Source: an uncultured Clostridia bacterium (GTDB taxonomy: Bacteria; Bacillota; Clostridia; Saccharofermentanales; Saccharofermentanaceae). Taken from it: a stretch of DNA of 64,000 nucleotides. The stretch's first letter is position 1. Each line of letters opens with the position of its first letter. The stretch is taken from assembly GCA_947167045.1 (NCBI GenBank), contig CAMVGO010000002.1:1-64000 (forward strand), given 5' to 3'. Positions 45,242-54,222 of this stretch are shown here, in pieces. A program made the position numbers and the translations under genes. The notes below the pieces were generated by a model that saw only the letters and a program-made list of their open reading frames with translations, did not search any database and was not told where the DNA came from.

Positions 45242-45790
45242 CTATTCGACTGTAAGATACTTTACGTCGTATCTGCCGTCCTCTTCCATCTCCATTATCA
45301 TGTAACCGCGTTTTGAGCCGCCGCGGGGGAGGGAGATCGATCCCGGATTGAGTATGCGCGGACCGGACGGATTGCCTGCATCCGATCCGTAATATCTTCC
45401 GTAAGCCCTGACCGCATCACCGAAACTGTCGTACGGCACATGTGTGTGTCCGAAAAGGCAGATGTCGCAGCCCTGTTCCTGTGCCGAGAGCGAGAGTGTC
45501 AGGAGCCCGTAACCTGCATGCTGCATGTGGCCGTGAGAGCAGTAGAATCTGTGTCCCTTGAGTTCGAAGACCGCCACGGTCTTCACGATGGAAGGATCGT
45601 ATGAGGAGATGTCGCAGTTACCCCTTACGAATACGCACGGGGTCCTGGGCGATCCCGCCCATGAAGCGATCTCGGACTGTGAATATTCGCAGTCTCCCAA
45701 ATGGATCAGCATGTCGGGAGCTTCCTTTGATATCGCCGTCCTTAACGGTCCGTTTATTCCGTGCGAGTCGCTTACGATCAGTATTTTCAT
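45242..45790 (-). CDS. YfcE/MJ0936-type metallophosphoesterase
   Basis: 182 aa. Calcineurin-like fold with metal ligands visible: 'DSHG' (8-11), 'GDCE' (32-35), 'GNCD' (58-61), 'CSHGH' (about 87-91) and 'GHTHVP' (about 115-120). The YfcE family hydrolyses phosphodiesters in vitro with unclear physiological substrate. Short spacing (12 bp) from the FkbM gene, same strand, so probably cotranscribed. Confidence 0.9.
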   Translation of the reverse strand: MKILIVSDSHGINGPLRTAISKEAPDMLIHLGDCEYSQSEIASWAGSPRTPCVFVRGNCDISSYDPSIVKTVAVFELKGHRFYCSHGHMQHAGYGLLTLSLSAQEQGCDICLFGHTHVPYDSFGDAVRAYGRYYGSDAGNPSGPRILNPGSISLPRGGSKRGYMIMEMEEDGRYDVKYLTVE

Positions 45791-45802
45791 AGAGTTTCCT
45801 TA

Positions 45803-46891
45803 TCAGACGAAATAGAAGTCGGTATCCCATCCCGGGATGCATCTGGTGTGGCGCATGAAGACCTTGTAGTCGTCACGTATCCCGAGCACTTTTTCCGGGA
45901 TGGCGAAAACATCCTCGCTCCTGTGATAGCAGGCGATCTTCATGACGGGACGCGATCTGAGTATCGTTTCACGTGCACCTTCTATGGCTTCGGATTCGGA
46001 ACCCTCGACATCGAACTTTATGAAACTCACGTCACTTATGCCGAGAGAATCGACTGTTACAACGTCGATCTCACGGGTGTTCTTTATATCCACGTTGCTG
46101 TTGGACATGGCTCTTGTGCCCCTGCCTCTTGATGAGGATACGAGTTCTGTTCCGGTCCTGCTTCCGACAAGTGCGTTTATGCATCTTATGTCAAAGCCTT
46201 CGTCCGACAGATCCTTCGCGTATGCCTCGAGCTTGGCAAATGAATGACGCTCGGGTTCTATGGCAACGCATGAGGTTAAACCCGGAATGATCTCGCGGTA
46301 TCTCTTTACGGTATCTCCGTAGTACGCTCCGAGATCGACATAACAGCCGTTCCTGATGCCGGAAAGAAGAGCGGCTTCACCGTCAGGAGACGATTCGCAG
46401 GCGGCAAGATATGAGAGGCTTCCGGAGAGCTTATAATCGATGTAGTTTCTGAAGTAGCTTTTTGAAGCATCATCCTCAAGGCGCGCACAGACATTCCCGA
46501 TGCTTTCCTTATTGGTCTCATAGTATTCGCGGTTGAACAGTATGTTTCCGTATACGGGTACGTCAGGGACATAAAGTTCCCTCATAGAAGCGATCTTTCC
46601 GACCTGCTCGAGGACTTCGGGTCTTGAAGAACCGAAGCAGACGAGGACGATGAAATCATCGGCCAGAGTCCTGCAGCAGTCTGCGTATGACATTACCTTA
46701 TAGCCGTGGAACATACGGTCCCGGACAAAGCCGTCGCTCGCAAAGACAGCGGCTATAAGGTCAGCAAGGCCGTAACTCTTTAACACGGCGATTATCTTGT
46801 CGGCGCCGTCGCCCGTGCCGTAGAGTGCGATGGGGCGGCGTTCAAGCGCAAGGTATTCCCAAAGGTCATGTTGTGTTTTCGAGATGCTCAT
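45803..46891 (-). CDS. FkbM-family methyltransferase
   Basis: 362 aa. The N-terminal 130 residues contain 'PIALYGTGDGADKIIAVL', a Rossmann-like cofactor or sugar-nucleotide binding motif. The C-terminal part (about 175-350) is the FkbM SAM-dependent methyltransferase: 'YVDLGAYYGDTVKRY' (SAM site) and 'IKFDVEGSESEAIEGA'. FkbM proteins O-methylate sugars or polyketides. The ribosome binding site is weak, so another start is possible. Divergent from the DUF4349 gene. Confidence 0.85.
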   Translation of the reverse strand: MSISKTQHDLWEYLALERRPIALYGTGDGADKIIAVLKSYGLADLIAAVFASDGFVRDRMFHGYKVMSYADCCRTLADDFIVLVCFGSSRPEVLEQVGKIASMRELYVPDVPVYGNILFNREYYETNKESIGNVCARLEDDASKSYFRNYIDYKLSGSLSYLAACESSPDGEAALLSGIRNGCYVDLGAYYGDTVKRYREIIPGLTSCVAIEPERHSFAKLEAYAKDLSDEGFDIRCINALVGSRTGTELVSSSRGRGTRAMSNSNVDIKNTREIDVVTVDSLGISDVSFIKFDVEGSESEAIEGARETILRSRPVMKIACYHRSEDVFAIPEKVLGIRDDYKVFMRHTRCIPGWDTDFYFV

Positions 46892-47023
46892 AGGGATAAG
46901 TATATACTCTTTGACCCCGCCCCGCGAAAAAAATCAGGGAGGGGGTGCAACATTTCGCGGACCCCGTCTGTATATAGGGTAATAACGGGAAACAAACCAT
47001 GCCCGAATACGGAGGACAAATAT

Positions 47024-48163
47024 ATGAAAAAAGGTGCGATCATAGGTATAGTGGCAGGCTCGGTTGCGACCAGCATGCTTGTGTTATTGCTTTTCGCAGG
47101 CACATATCTGAGCAAGGCAAAGGCAGCTTCCTCGGAGGTGCGCTCCCACAATGACAGTGCTTATGCCAATTATGAAACGAATTCATACCTGAGCGGTGCT
47201 TCCTCGAACAAGGGAATTACATATTCCATGGATATGAGCGACAGCTTCGGATATGCCGATGAGGAAGCTGAGTATTTCGAGAACGACGTTGTCACGCAGA
47301 ACACCCCGGACATTACCGAGGTCAACATGGATCCCACACAGGGAAGACTTCTTATAAGGACCGTGAGCATCACTGCAGAGACGACGAATTACGCGTCGGT
47401 TTCCGCAGATCTCGAGAACAAGGTCAGGGAGTGCGGAGGATATATCGAGTATTCGTCCATGAACGGAACGGGCAACAACAGGGATTTGCGCACCGGAACT
47501 TACACCGTACGCGTTCCCGCGGAAAAGCTTGACGCGCTCATCAGCGCTGTAAGCGGAAGCTGCACGGTAACTTCTTCGAGTGAGGGCACATCAGACGTTA
47601 CTCTCGAATATGTTGACACAAAGTCCAGGATCGAATCATTAAGAGTCGAGTACGACCAGCTGATGGAACTCTTAAAGCAGGCTGAAGATCTCGATACCAT
47701 CATCATCCTTCAGAACAGGCTCACTGATGTCAGATACCAGATCGAGAGCTCCGAATCCAGGATCAGGGTGCTCGAGAACCAGGTACAGTTCGCAACTCTC
47801 AACCTCACTTTAAGAGAGGTTCTCGAAGAGAAGGAAGTCGAGGAGGCTCACGTTGTAACTTACGGCGAGAGAGTCACGGATCAGTTCAAGGACATGTGGG
47901 AAGACACGGTAGAGTTCTTCCAGGATCTCCTCCTGTGGATCATCTCCATAATCCCGGGTCTCATCTTCATGACAGTCCTTACTGTAATCATCCTTATCAT
48001 CATCTTCTCCGCAAACAAGAAGAGAAGAAAGAAGCTCGCAAAGGCCCGTGCGGAGAAGGAAGCGGCAGAGAAGAAGGCTGCAGAAGTGAAAGAAGCAGAA
48101 CAGATTTCCGAAAATAAAAAAGTGTCTAAGGAGGAAAACAAAGAAGAAAAGAAGGAGGATTGA
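47024..48163 (+). CDS. DUF4349 membrane protein
   Basis: 379 aa from ATG 47024 (GGAGG eight bases upstream; a longer frame back to 46868 lacks support). N-terminal membrane helix (about 4-28) acting as a signal anchor, a DUF4349 domain (about 105-285, 'RTVSITAETTNYASV', 'GTYTVRVPAEKLDALI') with a central coiled coil, a second membrane helix (about 305-327) and a Lys/Glu/Ala-rich cytoplasmic tail. The extracellular part is thus held by a hairpin of two helices. Function unknown in the family. Followed by a 120-bp spacer with no recognised feature. Confidence 0.88.
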   Translation: MKKGAIIGIVAGSVATSMLVLLLFAGTYLSKAKAASSEVRSHNDSAYANYETNSYLSGASSNKGITYSMDMSDSFGYADEEAEYFENDVVTQNTPDITEVNMDPTQGRLLIRTVSITAETTNYASVSADLENKVRECGGYIEYSSMNGTGNNRDLRTGTYTVRVPAEKLDALISAVSGSCTVTSSSEGTSDVTLEYVDTKSRIESLRVEYDQLMELLKQAEDLDTIIILQNRLTDVRYQIESSESRIRVLENQVQFATLNLTLREVLEEKEVEEAHVVTYGERVTDQFKDMWEDTVEFFQDLLLWIISIIPGLIFMTVLTVIILIIIFSANKKRRKKLAKARAEKEAAEKKAAEVKEAEQISENKKVSKEENKEEKKED

Positions 48164-48284
48164 AAACAGAATTAACCCGAATAAGCATAGTACCATTCTG
48201 TAATCAATATCTGAGTTACGGCCGTAGATTAAGGGATAAAGGAAAGGGCAGGAGGTAAAGGAACAACCCGGAATAAGTACTGAT

Positions 48285-49007
48285 TCAGAAACGCATTACA
48301 GAAAAATCACATTCGGCTGCGAAGCGCTCCCACCCCTCGGGACCTCCGCAGCCGATATTATCATATACGGCACACGTGAGGAATCCGCCGGTTCTGGCAC
48401 CTTTCAGCGCCTGCGGAACGTCGTCGAAAACGAGAGCCCTGCAGGGCTCGATCCTGATGCCTGATGCTGACACATATTCAGTCGCGCGGAGGAAGATGTC
48501 GGGTGAACTCTTGTCGATCTTTCCGCCCAGATCTTCCAGAGTAATGACGCAGTCGAAGAGTTCTTTTATGCCTGTGTGAGTGAGCGCCGCGCCGGCGTTT
48601 TGGCGGGAAAGGGAAGTGGTAACGCTAAGCGAAAACCCGAGTCTTTTTGCTTCCACCAGATACTCTTTCGCGCCTTCTTTGAGATTCACTTCAGAACGGT
48701 AAAATTCATATACCATCGATTCCCATGTGGCGGCAACCTCCTGCCATGTCATGGGGATGCGGTACTTGGTCTGCGTATATCTTGCGGCATCCTCGATGGA
48801 AACGCGCTTGACGAATTCCGTGTAGTCGGGAGTCACCTCATATCCGTAACGGCCGAGGAACTCCTTGTCGACATCGTGCCATACGCTCATGGAATCGAGG
48901 AGCGTTCCGTCGAGATCGAAGATGAGGAGTCTGACGCCCTCTTTTGAGAGCGCTTTGAGGTCAGGATAAGATGTGCTGCTGACGGCGGGACTGCTGTTCG
49001 GATCCAT
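48285..49007 (-). CDS. HAD-superfamily phosphatase
   Basis: 240 aa. HAD motif I 'FDLDGTLLDS' (about 30-39), motif II 'TTSLSR', and motif III/IV in 'PDIFLRATE' and 'VFDDVPQALKGA'. The cap is the small helical type of the beta-phosphoglucomutase/phosphoglycolate group. Three bases separate it from the fumarase beta subunit gene on the same strand, so it is likely cotranscribed and may remove a damaged or side product of that pathway (inference). The start codon has a weak ribosome binding site. Confidence 0.85.
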   Translation of the reverse strand: MDPNSSPAVSSTSYPDLKALSKEGVRLLIFDLDGTLLDSMSVWHDVDKEFLGRYGYEVTPDYTEFVKRVSIEDAARYTQTKYRIPMTWQEVAATWESMVYEFYRSEVNLKEGAKEYLVEAKRLGFSLSVTTSLSRQNAGAALTHTGIKELFDCVITLEDLGGKIDKSSPDIFLRATEYVSASGIRIEPCRALVFDDVPQALKGARTGGFLTCAVYDNIGCGGPEGWERFAAECDFSVMRF

Positions 49008-49010
49008 CAG

Positions 49011-49634
49011 TTAACCCATGAAGTCGAGCTTGCCCTTGAGTTCTTCCAGAGCTTTTTCCCTGCGGTCGTTGAAATCGACCTTGTTATTCTCGATAAGGTT
49101 GTTGCCGTATGAATCGATCGATACGATCAGGGGTCCGAACCGCTCGGCCTTGAGCTTCCACATGGCTTCGGGCATTCCGAGATCGAGCCATTCGACGCCT
49201 TCGACGTCCGTCACTTCCTCGGCTGCAACCACTGCGCATCCGCCGGGGAAGATGGTGTGGATCGCACAGTTGTCTATGCAGCCCTGTGTCGTCTTGGGAC
49301 CCATTCCGCCCTTGCCGATTATTATCTTAACGCCCGTCTTTTCAAGGAACTCCGCTTCGGCTTTTTCCATGCGCATCGAAGTCGTGGGGCCTACGCTGAT
49401 GACCTTGTACTTGTCGGGTTCGCCTTCGGCGGAGATCTTCTTCATTATCGGTCCCGCGTGGAAGATGGCCTTGCCCGTAAGGTCCACGGGAGGCATCTTG
49501 CCGGACATTACGACTCTGTGGTGAACGTCGTCCCTGCCGGTCACGATGTCGCCTGTAAGATAGATGACATCGCCTATATGTACTTTCCTGATATCCTCAT
49601 CGGATACGGGTGTCGTGAATTCGAAAGTGCTCAT
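49011..49634 (-). CDS. Fumarate hydratase class I, beta subunit
   Basis: 207 aa from ATG 49634 (GGGGG upstream; an in-frame extension to 49715 overlaps the alpha subunit). 'FTTPVSDEDIRKVHIGDVIYLTG' and 'AIFHAGPIMKK' are signatures of the beta subunit, or C-terminal half, of iron-sulfur fumarase/tartrate dehydratase. Makes malate from fumarate together with the alpha subunit. ATGA overlap with the alpha gene gives tight coupling. A tartrate dehydratase role is not excluded. Confidence 0.92.
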   Translation of the reverse strand: MSTFEFTTPVSDEDIRKVHIGDVIYLTGDIVTGRDDVHHRVVMSGKMPPVDLTGKAIFHAGPIMKKISAEGEPDKYKVISVGPTTSMRMEKAEAEFLEKTGVKIIIGKGGMGPKTTQGCIDNCAIHTIFPGGCAVVAAEEVTDVEGVEWLDLGMPEAMWKLKAERFGPLIVSIDSYGNNLIENNKVDFNDRREKALEELKGKLDFMG

Positions 49635-50530
49635 AAGACTGCCCCCTTGTGTGTGAAGAGATCGTAGGTGAAGTCGGGATTGATCCTGATGCCCGCTCTC
49701 CTGTGCGCCCAGCATGCTGTGGACATGCCCATGGCAAGAGTTGCAGGGTGTCTTGATGCCTGCTCGATGTTGACGCCCATGACGGAGAGCTTTCCTCCGA
49801 ATCCGCCGGGGCCGAGGCCTATGGAGTTGAGGCCGTCCTCAATGAGCTTTTCCATCTCGGCAGCCTTGGGATTAGGGTTGTGCGAACCGACCTGTCTTAA
49901 GAGTGCTTTTTTGGAGAGCTTGGCAGCGACTTCGGAAGAGCCCGCGATGCCGATGCCTACGAGGCAGGGAGGACATGCGTTTACGCCGTATGTCGTCATC
50001 TGTTCGAAAACCGCCTTCGCGATGCCGTCGTATCCTTCGAGCGGCATAAGGACTTTGGAGAAGCCCGGCAGTGAGCATCCGCCGCCTGCCATGTAGAAAT
50101 AGAGTTCCAGAACGTCGCTGTCCTTTACGATCTCCCAGTCGATCCAGGGGCTGTGCGTTCCGATGTTGTTGCCTGTGTTTACTTCGTCGAAAACCTCGAC
50201 CGCGTTAGGTCTCAGAGGAGCCTTGGCTGTAGCCTCCCTGACTGCGTCTATCAGTGCGTCTTCGATGATGTCCATGTAAGGCCATTTCGAGCCAACCCTT
50301 GCGAAGAACTGAGGGATGCCGGTGTCCTGGCATGAAGGCCTGCCCAGGGAATGAGCAAGCTGCATGTTCTTTTCCATTACGTTATAGATATCGGGTGCAA
50401 AGCCCTCGTTCTCGGTCTCTTTCATCTGTGCGAGACGGGCTTTAACGTCATCAGGAAGATGACCTGCGGAGTAGCTCATGAACGATGCGACGAGCTTTGC
50501 AAGCTGTTCCTGCGGTAAGTCAACAGACAT
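49631..50530 (-). CDS. Fumarate hydratase class I, alpha subunit
   Basis: 300 aa from ATG 50530 (GGGAGG seven bases upstream). Cluster-binding cysteines appear in 'CQDTGIPQFFARVG' (about 68), 'CSLPGF' and 'ACPPCLVGIGIAGSSE'. The motif 'NTGNNIGTHSPWID' is typical. It carries the oxygen-labile [4Fe-4S] cluster. Forms a two-subunit fumarase, or L-tartrate dehydratase, with the downstream gene; typical of anaerobes. Divergent from the O-antigen-ligase-like gene. Confidence 0.92.
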   Translation of the reverse strand: MSVDLPQEQLAKLVASFMSYSAGHLPDDVKARLAQMKETENEGFAPDIYNVMEKNMQLAHSLGRPSCQDTGIPQFFARVGSKWPYMDIIEDALIDAVREATAKAPLRPNAVEVFDEVNTGNNIGTHSPWIDWEIVKDSDVLELYFYMAGGGCSLPGFSKVLMPLEGYDGIAKAVFEQMTTYGVNACPPCLVGIGIAGSSEVAAKLSKKALLRQVGSHNPNPKAAEMEKLIEDGLNSIGLGPGGFGGKLSVMGVNIEQASRHPATLAMGMSTACWAHRRAGIRINPDFTYDLFTHKGAVL

Positions 50531-50631
50531 ATCTTTTCCTCCCGGAGATTCATTCTGTGACAATTATATATCATTGTCGAAGTATAGTACTCACGGACTT
50601 TTAAATGGTTTGCAAGTTCTTTATAATGAAT

Positions 50632-50637
50632 CAGATT
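50632..50637 (+). promoter_or_regulatory. -10 box upstream of the ligase-like gene
   Basis: TATAAT, 33 bp upstream of ATG 50671. A -35 box is not clear. Confidence 0.35.
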
Positions 50638-50670
50638 ACTAAATGTTTTGTGTTAAAGGGGTTTTGAAGG

Positions 50671-52071
50671 ATGACTGCTGAAGCTGAGGCGAAGGTGCCT
50701 GTTCTCGCGAAGATCACTTCCGATAAAGTATTCTGTTACGTGTCAATGGCGCTCCTCATGTTCCTGCCTGTTGCGGAGATCATCACGGAGTTCCTCATCA
50801 AGGCGAAGATCAAGAAACTGAGATTCCTTTATCCGTCTTACTATCAGCCTTATATCGTCATGATATTCGGCGGCATTTTTGTCCTTCTCATAGTATTGAA
50901 TCTGATCTCGAGAGCAGTCAGCGGAAAGTTCAAACTGTACCTTGCCGACATCTTCTTTTTCACTTTGACGGCATTCATGCTCATCTCGATGTTCTGCTCG
51001 GTAAACTTCGGCGTGTTCGCCGATGGCGTGCTCTTCTACAGTGAGCGTCCCGAGACATTCCTCTGCTATTACGGACTGTTTTTCGCAGGCTCCATGATCG
51101 TGGATCCGAACCTCAGAAAAAAGCTCCTTTTCTCATATGCGATCATAGCTGTTATCGAAGGCATTTTGGGATTTTTGCAGTCCTTCAACATCGAGATCTC
51201 ATACTGTCTTTACGCGGTCAACCGCATGCCCAACACGGCATACGGAACGCTCCAGAACACGAACTTCTACGGCACGCTCTCATGTGTCCTTACAGCGGCG
51301 GTATCAGGCCTTTTCATCTTCAGTTCGAAGCTCCTTAAGTCCAAGGCTGCGAAATGGGGAACGCTGGCATTATCGCTCCTTCTTTTCTACACGCTCCTCG
51401 CGAGCAAGGCGCGTCTTGCATGGATCGGCATGGCCGGCATGATCTTCATGTACATCGTGTCGCTCATCGTCATGCGCAAGGGCGCGATCGACAAGGATTC
51501 ATTAAGACAGATAACGATCGACTTCTTAACTCTCATTATCGGTTACATCGCGGTCATCATCATCGCGATAATCTGCACTCCTTACATCACGAGCAGGATC
51601 GAAGTTACTGCCGAGGATCTCCAGGAAAAGGCCGGCAGCGACGGCTTCGGAAACGGCAGAGGCAGGATATGGAGAGCCGCGCTCAACAGCGTCCGAAGGC
51701 ACTGGCTTACGGGTATCGGTCTTGATAACCTCGCCCAGGCATTCAGGGAAATGCCCGGATGGAAGCAGGGTGACTATGTACAGTCTAAGGGACACTGTGA
51801 ATACATTCACACGCTCGCAACACAGGGTGTATTTGCCCTCGTTAATTATCTCGTAATGCTTATCTGTGCAGGCGCAGGTGCGGTCAAGACAGTCTTCACC
51901 GAGAAGGACGATGTGAAGAGAAGCCTCACATGGATCTTCCTTGGTGTCTTCATCGCATACGCGGCACAGGCCACATTGAGCAGCAGCATTATGAATGTTG
52001 CACCGTATTTCTGGATCATCGCCGGTCTGCTGTTACCAAGGACCAAGCCTGTCTCGCTGAAGAAAGGCTGA
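50671..52071 (+). CDS. O-antigen ligase/polymerase-like membrane protein
   Basis: 466 aa, about eleven membrane helices. A large outside loop at about 310-380 contains 'GNGRGRIWRAALNS', 'HWLTGIGLDNL' and 'GHCEYIHTLATQGVFALV', the Wzy_C/O-antigen ligase pattern with Arg, His and Glu residues that handle lipid-linked glycans. In Gram-positive bacteria relatives polymerise or attach surface polysaccharides. The esterase gene 22 bp downstream may belong to the same operon. Separate from the glycan operon at 54.6 kb. Confidence 0.82.
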   Translation: MTAEAEAKVPVLAKITSDKVFCYVSMALLMFLPVAEIITEFLIKAKIKKLRFLYPSYYQPYIVMIFGGIFVLLIVLNLISRAVSGKFKLYLADIFFFTLTAFMLISMFCSVNFGVFADGVLFYSERPETFLCYYGLFFAGSMIVDPNLRKKLLFSYAIIAVIEGILGFLQSFNIEISYCLYAVNRMPNTAYGTLQNTNFYGTLSCVLTAAVSGLFIFSSKLLKSKAAKWGTLALSLLLFYTLLASKARLAWIGMAGMIFMYIVSLIVMRKGAIDKDSLRQITIDFLTLIIGYIAVIIIAIICTPYITSRIEVTAEDLQEKAGSDGFGNGRGRIWRAALNSVRRHWLTGIGLDNLAQAFREMPGWKQGDYVQSKGHCEYIHTLATQGVFALVNYLVMLICAGAGAVKTVFTEKDDVKRSLTWIFLGVFIAYAAQATLSSSIMNVAPYFWIIAGLLLPRTKPVSLKKG

Positions 52072-52093
52072 CCTCACATAAAGGAGGCGTCAC

Positions 52094-52981
52094 ATGCTCA
52101 ATTCTTTTGTCCGTTATAAAGCAGAGAAGAACAGACAGCTCTTCATAAAGAACTGCACGATCAGCGACGCACCGAGACTCGAAGAAGAGGTTTTTCCGGC
52201 CGAATGCAAGGCGGAGATGGACTTCGTTTACAAGAACGGAAACGAGCCCTTAAAGCTCGACGTCTATACACCGTTCGGCTGTTACGGCCCCAAGGAATGC
52301 TTCATCCTGATCCACGGCGGAGCATTCGTATACGGCACAAAGGTCCTTGACCAGAACTTCGGCATGCACCTCGCGATAAAGGCCGGCATCCCGGTCGTAA
52401 ATGTCGACTACACTCTCATGCCCGATTCCGACATATCGCAGATAGTAAATGAGATGTTCCACGCGATGAACTACATAAGCAGCAAATACGGCATCAGGAC
52501 CTTCCACACTGTCGGAGATTCCGCCGGCGGGTACCTCGCTTACCTTGTCGCCATCGCCGCGAGGAGCAGACATATCCGTCACGGTCTGTGGGTGTTCGAA
52601 AAGCTCAACGGCACCGTTCAGTCGGCAGGTCTTGTCTGTCCCGGAATCAGAAACCCCAGAAAAGGTTTCCCGGGGATATATTTCGAGAAGCAGATCAACA
52701 CCAAGAACGAACAGCCGCGCCTTCCCGACTACGTCTATGATCTCAACCTCATAGCGGAGCGCGACACCGACTTAAGGATCGCGATAGTCACGGGTGAGGA
52801 GGACTTCCTCCGCGAACAGGACCGCGAGTTCAGCAAGCATTTCGAGAACGTGCTCTTCTACGATGCCGAAAACGACGGCGACCTCATAATGCATCACGTC
52901 TTCCCGGTAGCCCATCCCGAATGGCCACAGTCGGTCAAGGCGATATCCATGATCGCCGAGAATGCGGTCGGGAGAAGATAG
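52094..52981 (+). CDS. Alpha/beta-hydrolase esterase
   Basis: 295 aa. HSL-like family: oxyanion loop 'HGGAF' (72-76), nucleophile motif 'GDSAGG' (about 140-145), candidate Asp in 'GEEDFLREQDREF' and His in 'MHHVFPVAH'. It hydrolyses ester bonds, perhaps acetyl groups on a glycan, given its neighbour. AAGGAGG is six bases before ATG 52094. No signal peptide, so cytoplasmic. Confidence 0.88.
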   Translation: MLNSFVRYKAEKNRQLFIKNCTISDAPRLEEEVFPAECKAEMDFVYKNGNEPLKLDVYTPFGCYGPKECFILIHGGAFVYGTKVLDQNFGMHLAIKAGIPVVNVDYTLMPDSDISQIVNEMFHAMNYISSKYGIRTFHTVGDSAGGYLAYLVAIAARSRHIRHGLWVFEKLNGTVQSAGLVCPGIRNPRKGFPGIYFEKQINTKNEQPRLPDYVYDLNLIAERDTDLRIAIVTGEEDFLREQDREFSKHFENVLFYDAENDGDLIMHHVFPVAHPEWPQSVKAISMIAENAVGRR

Positions 52982-53280
52982 GGAACGGCAAGAGTGCTCT
53001 GACATGCCTCTCAGCGTGACAGGCGATTCCGCTAAGTGCACCGGAGAGTACGGATTACGGCGAAAAACCGTACTCAAAAGAGCAAAAAGGTTAAAAGTGC
53101 ATTTTTCAGTACCGAATTCGGTTAAAAAACAGCACGAAATCAGCACTTTTTCGAAAATTGCTTGTTCGTGCGGAATCCGGCGAAAAACAGCACGAAAATC
53201 AGCACTGGAAAAACACTTAAGTCAGGGAGTTTGCGGTAACACGACCGCATAAGTCCAACAGCATATAAACGGTTAATAAA
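52982..53280. repeat. Intergenic palindromic element, copy B (core 53034-53119)
   Basis: The 392-bp spacer between the esterase and ribU has no gene. GAAAAACCGTACTCAAAAG (53062-53080) and TAAAAGTGCA (53092-53101) match copy A at 25949-26035; the inverted arms CCGTACTCAAAAGAGC (53068-53083) and TGCATTTTTCAGTACCG (53098-53114) are less perfect. Two 'aaacagcacgaaa(a)tcagcact' phrases follow (from about 53126 and 53184), and TTTTCGAAAA recurs at 53148-53157. Confidence 0.85.
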
Positions 53281-53283
53281 CTG

Positions 53284-53317
53284 GGGTTGCTCAAGCAAAA
53301 TGGGCAACCCTGTTTTT
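53284..53317 (+). terminator. Terminator on the plus strand
   Basis: GGGTTGC (53284-53290) pairs with GCAACCC (53304-53310), followed by TGTTTTT. It ends transcription from the esterase unit. Confidence 0.8.
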
Positions 53318-53336
53318 CAGATTTATTCATTGCAGA

Positions 53337-53363
53337 TGCAGGATGTGACAACCACATCCTGCA
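53337..53363 (-). terminator. Perfect 11-bp hairpin after ribU
   Basis: TGCAGGATGTG (53337-53347) and CACATCCTGCA (53353-53363) with a 5-base loop, 11 bp past the ribU stop. There is no T-run on the minus strand, so it may stabilise the 3' end rather than terminate. Confidence 0.6.
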
Positions 53364-53373
53364 GACAAAAGTA

Positions 53374-54042
53374 TCACGCCTTTTTGTTCTTGGGCTGTTC
53401 GTGCGTCTGATCGTAAGTCCTGTTGATCAGCTTTGAGATAGGCTTGTAAACGAAGAATGTGATCGTGCCGACAACGATACCCTTGAAGAGATTGAAGGGA
53501 ACGAATACTGCGAGGAGCAGCGAGATCTTGTCCTTTACGAGCGGGTTGGCGCCGGCGCTCATTCCGATGATGGCTTCAAGAGGGAATCCCATCGCAGAAC
53601 CGTAGAGAGGCAATGTGATGAATGCGTTTACGGGGATGGCGACCAGAGCGAGAACGAGCGTTGAGATAATCATGGATACTGCTGCGCCTTTTCTCGTGCG
53701 GAACTTGCGGTAGATGAGACCTGCCGTGCCGACATAGATGACTCCGGTGATGAAGTTTGAAAGCTCTCCGATACCCATTGTCTGTGTGACGGGAAGGTGG
53801 ATGAGATTCTTTAGAAGCTCGATCACGATGGCCCAGACCGGGCCGAGAGCGAATGTGCCGATGAGTACGGGAAGCTCGGCGAAATCGAATTTCAGGAATG
53901 CCGGCATGAACGGGAGCGGCACTTCGAGATACATCAGGAGTACTGACATTGCCGTGAGGATGGCGCATGCGGCGATGCGGCGGATCATGATCTTGCGCGC
54001 AGCACGGGAATCCGCCTTAACGGTTACTTGAGTTTCAGTCAT
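53374..54042 (-). CDS. ribU: Riboflavin ECF transporter substrate-binding protein
   Basis: 222 aa, six membrane helices. 'FLKFDFAELPVLIGTFALGPVWAIVIELLKNLIHL' region (about 48-82; the F-L-K-F-D-F motif and E-L-L-K-N-L) is the RibU riboflavin/FMN binding motif. The S component needs the shared EcfAA'T energising module, not in this window. AAAGGAAG precedes ATG 54042. Its leader is an FMN riboswitch, so expression is expected to drop when FMN is sufficient. Confidence 0.95.
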   Translation of the reverse strand: MTETQVTVKADSRAARKIMIRRIAACAILTAMSVLLMYLEVPLPFMPAFLKFDFAELPVLIGTFALGPVWAIVIELLKNLIHLPVTQTMGIGELSNFITGVIYVGTAGLIYRKFRTRKGAAVSMIISTLVLALVAIPVNAFITLPLYGSAMGFPLEAIIGMSAGANPLVKDKISLLLAVFVPFNLFKGIVVGTITFFVYKPISKLINRTYDQTHEQPKNKKA

Positions 54043-54059
54043 AGAAAATACACTTCCTT

Positions 54060-54188
54060 TCTTCCGGACTTTACCGTCGGCCCCTAGAATCTCACTGGGT
54101 CAACCTCACCTTGAAAAAATTTATGAGGCTTGCGGGCTTACGCTTCTGGCGCTCACCGCCGGTCGGAGAATCACACTCCGCCTTGGAC
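54060..54188 (-). promoter_or_regulatory. FMN riboswitch (RFN element)
   Basis: Read on the minus strand: GGCGGAGTGTGATTC, then CCGACCGGCGGTGAGC, AGCCCGCAAGC, CCAGTGAGATTCTAG, GGGGCCGACGGTAAAGTCC. These are the conserved RFN segments in order. The element ends 17 bp before the ribU start codon, so translational control or antitermination in the 5' leader is expected. Confidence 0.95.
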
Positions 54189-54194
54189 GCCTCA

Positions 54195-54222
54195 ATTATA
54201 CATTGGAAAGACGATTTGTAAA
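54195..54222 (-). promoter_or_regulatory. Promoter of ribU
   Basis: Minus strand -35 TTTACA (54217-54222), 16-bp spacer, -10 TATAAT (54195-54200). Transcription would start near 54188, exactly where the riboswitch begins. Confidence 0.85.
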
